Shown piece by piece: positions 26,257 through 31,494 of a stretch of 31,494 bases of DNA. Under the pieces are notes generated by a model that saw only the letters and a list, made by a program, of their open reading frames with translations, had not been told where the DNA came from and did not search any database. This stretch comes from CADEFF01 sp964569315. GTDB lineage: Bacteria; Pseudomonadota; Alphaproteobacteria; Dongiales; Dongiaceae. How positions within the stretch are numbered: position 1 is the first letter of the stretch; every line of letters starts with the position of its first letter. Both the position numbers and the translations under genes were made by a program. Location of the stretch: positions 1 to 31,494 of the forward strand of contig CAZMUZ010000035.1 in the NCBI GenBank assembly GCA_964569315.1, given 5' to 3'.

Positions 26257-26682
26257 TCAGGCCTCGGTTTCGGTTTCTTCCTGCTTCTCGGCCGTCGGGC
26301 CGGAATCGAGCCCCTTGGCGGCCGGATCGCGGTCGACCAGCTCGATGATCGCCATCGGCGCCGCATCCCCGAAGCGGAAGCCCGCCTTCAGCACGCGGGT
26401 ATAGCCGCCCGCGCGGGTCTTGTAGCGGGTCGCGATCGTGTCGAAGAGCTTGCGGGTCACCGCCTCGTCGCGCAGCACGGCCAGCGCCTGGCGCCGCGCA
26501 TGGAGGTTGCCGCGCTTGCCGAGCGTGATCAGCTTCTCGACGACCGGGCGGAGATCCTTGGCCTTCGGCAAGGTGGTCTTGATCTGCTCGTGCTTGATGA
26601 GCGCCGCCGCCAGATTTGCGAACAGCGCACGCCGATGGCTCTTCGTGCGGTTGAGCTTGCGGCCGCTTAGTCCGTGACGCAT
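26257..26682 (-). CDS. rplQ: 50S ribosomal protein L17
   Basis: Large-subunit protein L17, the usual last gene of the alpha operon. The 141-residue protein begins MRHGLSGRKLNRTKSHRRAL and has KTTLPKAKDLRPVVEKLITLGKRG and YKTRAGGYTRVLKAGFRFGDAAPMAIIEL, all standard. The C-terminus carries a short acidic tail (EKQEETETEA) beyond the common core. GGGAGG lies 6 bases before the ATG. The 151 bases separating it from rpoA hold a GGGGCC/GGCCCC hairpin (26790-26806), which may attenuate or process the transcript. Confidence 0.98.
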   Translation of the reverse strand: MRHGLSGRKLNRTKSHRRALFANLAAALIKHEQIKTTLPKAKDLRPVVEKLITLGKRGNLHARRQALAVLRDEAVTRKLFDTIATRYKTRAGGYTRVLKAGFRFGDAAPMAIIELVDRDPAAKGLDSGPTAEKQEETETEA

Positions 26683-26833
26683 CGCCTGCCTCCCTCTCCT
26701 CTACCCGGCGCCGGCTCCCCGAGGAAGCATCGGCCCGATTGCACCTGCCGGTCGCCGCAACGTCCGAGGACGTCCGTGTACGACCGGATGGGGCCGACAT
26801 GGCCCCGCCTCGTGACTGCTACGCCGGATGGCC

Positions 26834-27427
26834 TCAGTAAGGCTCGTCCAGCCGCTTCACCATCTCCTCGATGTTCTCCGGCGGCCAGTTCGGGATCTCC
26901 ATGCCGAGATGAAGCCCCATCGTCGCCAGCACTTCCTTGATCTCGTTCAACGACTTGCGGCCGAAGTTCGGCGTGCGGAGCATTTCCGCCTCGGTCTTCT
27001 GCACCAGATCGCCGATATAGACGATGTTGTCGTTCTTCAGGCAGTTGGCCGAGCGCACCGAAAGCTCGAGCTCGTCCACCTTGCGCAACAGGTTCTTGTT
27101 GAACGGCGGCTCGGAGGCACGGCTCTCCTCGCGGACGACCGTCGGCTCCTCGAAATTGATGAAGAGCTGGAGCTGGTCCTGCAGGATGCGGGCGGCAAGC
27201 GCTACGGCATCTTCCGGCTTCACCGCACCGTTGGTCTCGATCTGCATCGAGAGCTTGTCGTAGTCGGTGACCTGGCCGACGCGGCTGTTCTCGACCTTGT
27301 AGGAAACCTTCTTCACCGGGCTGAAGAGGGCATCGATCGGGATCAAGCCGATCGGCGAATCCTCGGGCCGGTTCTGCGTCGCGGCCACATAGCCTTTGCC
27401 GGTCTCGACGGTGAATTCCATCTTCAC
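26834..27427 (-). CDS. rpoA: RNA polymerase alpha subunit, C-terminal part (frameshifted rpoA)
   Basis: The distal 197 residues of RpoA in a frame one base off the N-terminal part. It holds the rest of the assembly domain (MEFTVETGKGYVAA, RPEDSPIGLIPIDALFSPVKKVSYKVEN), the linker, and the complete C-terminal domain that binds UP elements and activators (LELSVRSANCLKNDNIVYIGDL, TPNFGRKSLNEIKEVL). The open frame starts at a GTG whose GTGA overlaps the N-terminal part's stop, but this is most simply the scar of a lost base; one extra G near 27435-27437 restores DRGINVKMEFT. It should be read as one gene with 27424-27849. Confidence 0.9.
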   Translation of the reverse strand: MKMEFTVETGKGYVAATQNRPEDSPIGLIPIDALFSPVKKVSYKVENSRVGQVTDYDKLSMQIETNGAVKPEDAVALAARILQDQLQLFINFEEPTVVREESRASEPPFNKNLLRKVDELELSVRSANCLKNDNIVYIGDLVQKTEAEMLRTPNFGRKSLNEIKEVLATMGLHLGMEIPNWPPENIEEMVKRLDEPY

Positions 27428-27849
27428 ATTGATGCCCTGTCGAGCGAGCAGAGCACGAGATCGGGGTTCATGATCTCGATGTCGTGGCCGGTCTGGATCA
27501 TGCCGGCGCGCACCTCGCCGGGCCCCTCGGCCGTGAGGCGCATCCGCTTCGGGCCTTCGCCATGCATCCGCAGCGCCATGCCCTTGATATTCAGCACGAT
27601 GTCCGTGAGGTCTTCGCGGACACCGGGAATCGACGAGAATTCGTGCAGCACGCCCTCGATCTGCACCGACGTCACGGCGGCACCCTGGAGCGACGAGAGC
27701 AAAACGCGGCGCAGCGCATTGCCGAGCGTCAGGCCGAAACCGCGCTCGAGCGGCTCCGCCACCACGGTCGCGAAACGTTTCGGATCCGTCCCAGCCTCGA
27801 TATTGAGCTTGTTCGGCTTAATCAACTCGGTCCAATTTTTCTGGATCAC
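27424..27849 (-). CDS. rpoA: RNA polymerase alpha subunit, N-terminal part (frameshifted rpoA)
   Basis: The first 141 residues of RpoA, which dimerises and nucleates RNA polymerase assembly. The GTG start (MIQKNWTELIKPNKL) matches alphaproteobacterial RpoA and has GAGAGG 9 bases upstream. RGFGLTLGNALRRVLLSS is the conserved dimerisation segment. After NPDLVLCSLDR the frame turns to ASM and stops at TGA (27424-27426), while the true continuation is one base out of phase in the next frame. Together the two parts give about 338 residues, the normal length. The gene is essential, so a sequencing or assembly error is the leading explanation. Confidence 0.92.
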   Translation of the reverse strand: MIQKNWTELIKPNKLNIEAGTDPKRFATVVAEPLERGFGLTLGNALRRVLLSSLQGAAVTSVQIEGVLHEFSSIPGVREDLTDIVLNIKGMALRMHGEGPKRMRLTAEGPGEVRAGMIQTGHDIEIMNPDLVLCSLDRASM

Positions 27850-27984
27850 AGTTTACGACCTCTCGTGCTGGCGTCCGACCGGCTTTCTGATCCGCATGCC
27901 CGCAATGCGGTTTACCGCCGGCCGTGACGCGCTTCCTGTCGAATAAATCTCCCCGGCGGCGCGGGCCTGCCGGGTCTGGTTGGG

Positions 27985-28377
27985 TCAGACGCGCCGGCGC
28001 TTCGGCGGGCGGCATCCGTTATGCGGGATCGGAGTCACATCCTTGATCGAGGTGATGGTGAAGCCGGCCGCCTGCAGCGCGCGCAGCGCCGACTCGCGAC
28101 CCGAGCCCGGTCCCTTCACTTCGACCTCGAGCGTCTTCACGCCGTGCTCCGAGGCCTTGCGCGCCGCGGCGTCGGCCGCGACTTGCGCGGCATAGGGCGT
28201 CGATTTCCGCGAGCCCTTGAAGCCGAGGCTGCCCGACGACGCCCAGGCGATCGTATTGCCCTGCGCATCGGTGATAGTGATCATCGTGTTGTTGAAGCTC
28301 GCATTCACATGCGCAACGCCGGAAGTGATGTTCTTCCGTTCCTTGCGCCGTGGACGCGGGGTTGCCGCCTTGACCAT
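27985..28377 (-). CDS. rpsK: 30S ribosomal protein S11
   Basis: Small-subunit platform protein S11. The 130-residue protein begins MVKAATPRPRRKERKNITSG and has HVNASFNNTMITITDAQGN, KSTPYAAQVAADAA and the terminal PIPHNGCRPPKRRRV, all canonical. The start at 28377 is fixed by GGGAG 5 bases upstream and by homology. The open frame running further upstream overlaps rpsM. It lies 26 bases after rpsM and 135 bases before rpoA; I see no clear terminator or promoter in that 135-base gap. Confidence 0.98.
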   Translation of the reverse strand: MVKAATPRPRRKERKNITSGVAHVNASFNNTMITITDAQGNTIAWASSGSLGFKGSRKSTPYAAQVAADAAARKASEHGVKTLEVEVKGPGSGRESALRALQAAGFTITSIKDVTPIPHNGCRPPKRRRV

Positions 28378-28403
28378 GCCCGCTCCCGATATCCTGAAAC
28401 GCG

Positions 28404-28778
28404 TTAAACCGTCTTCTTCTTGCCGGCGATGGCGCGCGCTGGTCCCTTGCGCGTGCGCGCATTGGTGTGCGTCCGCTGGCCGTGCACCGGCAGGCCCTTG
28501 CGATGCCTGAGCCCGCGATAGCAGCCGAGGTCCATCAGCCGCTTGATGTTCATCGCCACCTCGCGCCGCAGGTCGCCCTCCACGCGGTAATCGCGATCGA
28601 TCACCTCGCGGATGCGCACCACGTCGTCGTCGGTGAGTTGATGCACCCGCCGGTCTTGCGGAATGCCCACCTTGGTGCAAATTTCCTTGGCCTTGGTCTG
28701 CCCGATGCCGTGGATATAGGTCAGGGCGACCAAGACACGCTTCTGCGTCGGTATATTGACGCCCGCGATACGCGCCAC
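28404..28778 (-). CDS. rpsM: 30S ribosomal protein S13
   Basis: Small-subunit head protein S13, which contacts the P-site tRNA and the intersubunit bridge. The 124-residue protein begins MARIAGVNIPTQKRV and has LTYIHGIGQTKAKEIC and the C-terminal GLPVHGQRTHTNARTRKGP, all canonical. The start codon is GTG, with AAGGAG 8 bases upstream; an out-of-frame ATG lies 5 bases earlier. It is the first gene after a strong promoter that follows adk, so it opens the rpsM-rpsK-rpoA-rplQ unit. Confidence 0.98.
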   Translation of the reverse strand: MARIAGVNIPTQKRVLVALTYIHGIGQTKAKEICTKVGIPQDRRVHQLTDDDVVRIREVIDRDYRVEGDLRREVAMNIKRLMDLGCYRGLRHRKGLPVHGQRTHTNARTRKGPARAIAGKKKTV

Positions 28779-28846
28779 CGCATTTTCTCCTTAGATTTCA
28801 ATCGGATAGCGAACAGGCCTCGGCTTTGGCCAGCTTGAGGGCGCGC

Positions 28847-28874
28847 ATTATAGAAAAATTCGCCAACAAGTCAA
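28847..28874 (-). promoter_or_regulatory. Strong sigma70-type promoter of the rpsM-rpsK-rpoA-rplQ unit
   Basis: On the minus strand TTGACT (28869-28874, 5 of 6) is followed after 16 bases by a perfect TATAAT (28847-28852). It starts 5 bases past the adk stop in a clearly AT-richer patch. The resulting leader of about 60 bases contains GGCC/GGCC pairing and ends in the AAGGAG of rpsM. This is the best promoter match in the window, and indicates that the alpha cluster has its own promoter besides read-through from secY and adk. Confidence 0.8.
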
Positions 28875-28878
28875 CAGC

Positions 28879-29529
28879 TTAGGCCGATGCCAGGATCGCT
28901 TCGATCTGCCTCGTTACGTCGTCCGGAGCCGCCATTCCATCCACCCGCTGCAGCAACCCCCGGTTCCGGTAGTAGGGGATGATGGGCGCCGTTTGTGCGC
29001 GATAGGCCTCGAGCCGCGCCTTCAGAGTCTCCGCATTGTCGTCCTTGCGGCGGACGAACTCGGTGCCGCCGCATTTGTCGCAGACGCCCTCTCGCCGCGG
29101 GCGCTGAAACTTGTCGTGATAGCCGGCGCCGCATTTGGCGCAGGTGAAGCGGCCCGAGATCCGCTCGATGAGGGCGGCCTCGTCCACGCCCAGCTCGATC
29201 ACGGCGAGCAGGCTCCGGCCGTGCCGGCCCAGCATCTCGTCCAGCGCCACCGCCTGCGCCTCGGTCCGCGGGAAGCCGTCCAACACGAAGCCGCGCTTCG
29301 CATCGGGCTCGCCGATGCGCGCCTCGATCATACGGATGATGATGTCGTCCGGCATGAGCTGGCCGGCTTCCATCACCTTTCTCGCCTGCTGACCGAGCGC
29401 CGACCCCGAGGCCACGGCGGCGCGAAGCATGTCGCCGGTCGAGAGCTGGACCACGCCATGGGCGTTCTCCAGCCGTTTCGCCTGGGTGCCTTTCCCCGCG
29501 CCGGGCGGGCCGAGCAGGATCAGGTTCAT
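28879..29529 (-). CDS. adk: Adenylate kinase, zinc-LID type
   Basis: Interconverts ATP + AMP and 2 ADP. The 216-residue protein has the P-loop GPPGAGKGTQ (7-16), the AMP-site LDGFPRT, and a long LID domain. The LID carries four cysteines (130, 133, 150 and 153, as CAKC and CDKC), so it binds structural zinc, unlike the E. coli enzyme, whose LID lacks the cysteines. Its ATG overlaps the secY stop as ATGA (29526-29529), the usual secY-adk pairing. A separate promoter for rpsM begins right after its TAA stop. Confidence 0.97.
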   Translation of the reverse strand: MNLILLGPPGAGKGTQAKRLENAHGVVQLSTGDMLRAAVASGSALGQQARKVMEAGQLMPDDIIIRMIEARIGEPDAKRGFVLDGFPRTEAQAVALDEMLGRHGRSLLAVIELGVDEAALIERISGRFTCAKCGAGYHDKFQRPRREGVCDKCGGTEFVRRKDDNAETLKARLEAYRAQTAPIIPYYRNRGLLQRVDGMAAPDDVTRQIEAILASA

Positions 29530-30869
29530 CCCCGACGGCCCTTGAGCTTCGCCTTTTTGATCAGCCCCTCATATTGATGGGCCAGCATATGCGAATGAAT
29601 CTGGGCGACCGTATCCATCGTGACGTTGACCACGATCATCAGGCTGGTGCCGCCGAAATAGAACGGGATCGCGTATTGCGAGATCAGGATCTCCGGCAGC
29701 ACGCAGACGGCGGCCACATAGGCGGCGCCGAGGACGGTGATCCGCGTCAGAACGTAGTTGATGTATTCGGCCGTGTTCTTGCCCGGACGGATGCCCGGGA
29801 TGAAGCCGCCATATTTCTTCAGGTTGTCGGCGGTATCGACCGGATTGAAGACGACTGCCGTGTAGAAGAAGGTGAAAAACACGATCAACGCCACGTAGAA
29901 CGCGATATAGAGCGGCTGTCCGTGCGCCAGATACTGCGTGATCGGCTGCAGCCATTCGGGCCCGCCCTGGGCGCTGAAGCTCGCGACGGTGAGCGGCAGG
30001 AGCAGCAGCGAGCTCGCGAAGATCGGCGGGATGACGCCGGCGCTGTTGAGCTTCAGCGGCAGGTGCGAGCTGTCGCCGCCGAACATCTTGTTGCCGACCT
30101 GTCGCTTCGGATACTGGACCACCAGACGACGCTGCGCCCGCTCGAAGAACACCAGCACGGTCACGGTGATGACCACGATCAGCAGGATCGCGACGATGAG
30201 GATCGTCGAGAGCGCGCCGGTCCGGCCGAGCTCGAGGGTGCGCACCAGCGCCGAAGGCAGGTTCGCGACGATGCCGGCGAAGATGATGAGCGAGATGCCG
30301 TTGCCGATGCCGCGTGCGGTGATCTGCTCGCCGAGCCACATCAGGAAGATGGTGCCGCCCGTGAGGGTGATGACGACCTGGAGGCGGAAGAAGAGCCCCG
30401 GATCCATCACGGCCGATCCGACCGAGGACGTCATGCCCTCGATGCCGACCGCGATGCCGTAGGACTGGGCGAGGGCCAGCAGCACCGTGCCCATGCGGGT
30501 GTATTGATTGATCTTCTTGCGGCCCGCCTCGCCCTCCTTCTTCAGCGCGTCGAGCGTCGGCGACACGCTGGTCATGAGCTGCATGATGATCGATGCCGAA
30601 ATGTACGGCATGATGTTGAGGGCGAAGATCGTCATGCGCCCGAGCGCGCCGCCCGTGAACATGTCGAACATGCCGAGCACGCCGGAGGAGTGCTGCCGGA
30701 ATACCTCGTCGAGCACCTGCGGGTCGATGCCTGGCAGCGGGATATAGGTGCCGAGCCGGTAGATCACGAGCGCGCCCAGCGTGAACCAGATGCGCTTCTT
30801 CAGCTCCGTCGCCTTGGAGAAGGCGGAGAAGTTGATATTGGCGGCGAGTTGTTCGGCGACAGAAGCCAT
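29526..30869 (-). CDS. secY: Preprotein translocase subunit SecY
   Basis: Central channel of the Sec translocon in the inner membrane. The 447-residue protein has ten predicted membrane helices. Conserved segments include IPLPGIDPQVL near the start of the first periplasmic loop, MPYISASIIMQL, KLNSAGVIPPIFASSLLLLP, and GGFIPGIRPGKNTAEYINYVLTRIT. The cytosolic loops with YPKRQVGNKMFGG match the ribosome and SecA binding region. It lies 22 bases after rplO in the usual spc order, and its stop overlaps adk. Nothing unusual is seen. Confidence 0.98.
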   Translation of the reverse strand: MASVAEQLAANINFSAFSKATELKKRIWFTLGALVIYRLGTYIPLPGIDPQVLDEVFRQHSSGVLGMFDMFTGGALGRMTIFALNIMPYISASIIMQLMTSVSPTLDALKKEGEAGRKKINQYTRMGTVLLALAQSYGIAVGIEGMTSSVGSAVMDPGLFFRLQVVITLTGGTIFLMWLGEQITARGIGNGISLIIFAGIVANLPSALVRTLELGRTGALSTILIVAILLIVVITVTVLVFFERAQRRLVVQYPKRQVGNKMFGGDSSHLPLKLNSAGVIPPIFASSLLLLPLTVASFSAQGGPEWLQPITQYLAHGQPLYIAFYVALIVFFTFFYTAVVFNPVDTADNLKKYGGFIPGIRPGKNTAEYINYVLTRITVLGAAYVAAVCVLPEILISQYAIPFYFGGTSLMIVVNVTMDTVAQIHSHMLAHQYEGLIKKAKLKGRRG

Positions 30870-30891
30870 GGTCTACCCGTCCGCCCGGCCG

Positions 30892-31494
30892 TCAGGCCGT
30901 GGCGCCCTTATCGTCCCCGCCCTTGCTCTTCTTCGCGCTCTTGCCCTCGGCCTTCGCGGCGGGGGCCTTCTTCTCGGCCTTCTCGACCGGATTGTTGCGG
31001 GCGGCTTCCCGCGCGGCCGCGGCTTCGGCCTTGGCCTTGGCGCGCTTCGCCTTGGCCCGCTTGCCGTTCGCCGTCTTCTCGCTCACCGGTTTCAGCGCCA
31101 TGAGCACCACGACCTTGCCGCCGGCCTTCTCCACCGCCGCAATGGCCGCGCCCGAGGCGCGCGCGACCTCGAAATTGACCTTGGCCTTGAGCTCGCCCTT
31201 GGCGAGGAGCGCGACGCCGTCCTTGAGGCGCGAGGTGACGCCGGCAGCGCGAAGCGCCTCGCCGGTTACAGCCTTGCCGCCGTCGAGCCGGCCAGCATCG
31301 ATCGCCTGCTGCACCGCACCCAAGTTCACGGCCACGTAGCTGCGGCGGAAGATGTTGTGAAAGCCGCGCTTCGGCAGGCGGCGGTGCAGCGGCATCTGAC
31401 CGCCTTCATAGCCGTTCAGCGCCACGCCGGTGCGTGCGGTCTGGCCCTTGCCGCCGCGGCCGCCGGTCTTGCCCTTGCCGGAGCCGATGCCGCG
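30892..31494 (-). CDS. rplO: 50S ribosomal protein L15 (5' end beyond the window)
   Basis: Large-subunit assembly protein L15. The coding frame stays open to the last base of the window and reads GRGIGSGKGKTGGRGGKGQ upstream of VALNGYEGGQMPLHRRLPKRG, the glycine-rich L15 N-terminus, so the gene is cut by the edge; 200 residues are visible. The core ends near VLMALKPVSEK. About 60 further residues form an Ala/Lys/Glu-rich low-complexity tail (KRAKAKRAKAKAEAAAA and onward), making the protein clearly longer than the usual 145-165 residues. The stop lies 22 bases before secY. Confidence 0.97.
   Translation of the reverse strand, partial: RGIGSGKGKTGGRGGKGQTARTGVALNGYEGGQMPLHRRLPKRGFHNIFRRSYVAVNLGAVQQAIDAGRLDGGKAVTGEALRAAGVTSRLKDGVALLAKGELKAKVNFEVARASGAAIAAVEKAGGKVVVLMALKPVSEKTANGKRAKAKRAKAKAEAAAAREAARNNPVEKAEKKAPAAKAEGKSAKKSKGGDDKGATA

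Noticed and set aside
26683..26833. The 151-base rpoA-rplQ gap as a place for a small gene or ncRNA
   Set aside because: Only short arginine- and proline-rich frames and one GGGGCC/GGCCCC hairpin are seen. Nothing matches a known RNA family, so it is mentioned with rplQ only.

Overview
This looks like a chromosomal window from a high-GC alphaproteobacterium, possibly a Rhodospirillales-type lineage; genus cannot be told from sequence alone. The case rests on alphaproteobacterial families (DUF1489, an ATP12-type F1-ATPase assembly chaperone), on the gene order rplO-secY-adk-rpsM-rpsK-rpoA-rplQ followed by a Do-type protease and rarA, and on the crcB/rluC/HAD/ATP12/propionyl-CoA carboxylase neighbourhood. 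Nearly everything is on the minus strand. The plus-strand genes are lipB, its NTP_transf_6 neighbour, and one M24/creatinase-fold gene.

Layout, in minus-strand transcription order. (1) 31494-26257 is the distal spc/alpha ribosomal cluster. rplO is cut by the window edge, then come secY, adk, a strong sigma70-like promoter, rpsM, rpsK, rpoA and rplQ, closed by a clear hairpin. As sequenced, rpoA is split by an apparent one-base deletion in a G run. (2) 26128-23371 holds a periplasmic Do/DegP protease and rarA, which appears to lack an AUG or GUG start at its conserved N-terminus. (3) 22106-23344 (+) is an M24-fold protein that has lost most metal ligands. (4) 21885-17084 is crcB, rluC-like pseudouridine synthase, HAD phosphatase, AsmA-like protein and ATP12 chaperone, tightly packed with 4-base start/stop overlaps. 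(5) 16991-13146 is pccB, pccA and acylphosphatase. (6) 11889-13145 (+) is lipB and a nucleotidyltransferase-fold gene. (7) 11769-11683 is tRNA-Leu(GAG). (8) 11544-349 is one long co-directional run: maeB, mgtE, ivd, DUF1272, RidA-like, SDR, DUF3291, DsbA-fold isomerase, mccB, liuC, mvaB and DUF1489.

Functionally, run 8 is a leucine/isovalerate degradation cluster (isovaleryl-CoA dehydrogenase, methylcrotonyl-CoA carboxylase beta, methylglutaconyl-CoA hydratase, HMG-CoA lyase), but the biotin-carrying alpha subunit of methylcrotonyl-CoA carboxylase is absent. The only biotin carboxylase here is PccA, about 9 kb away. Malic enzyme plus the Mg2+ channel MgtE lead this run, and propionyl-CoA carboxylase handles odd-chain and branched-chain carbon nearby.

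Most of the window is ordinary core genome, and I see no mobile element, CRISPR array or prophage. The points most worth checking are the broken rpoA, the missing mccA, the degenerate M24 protein, the RidA-like protein without its catalytic arginine, and the rarA start.
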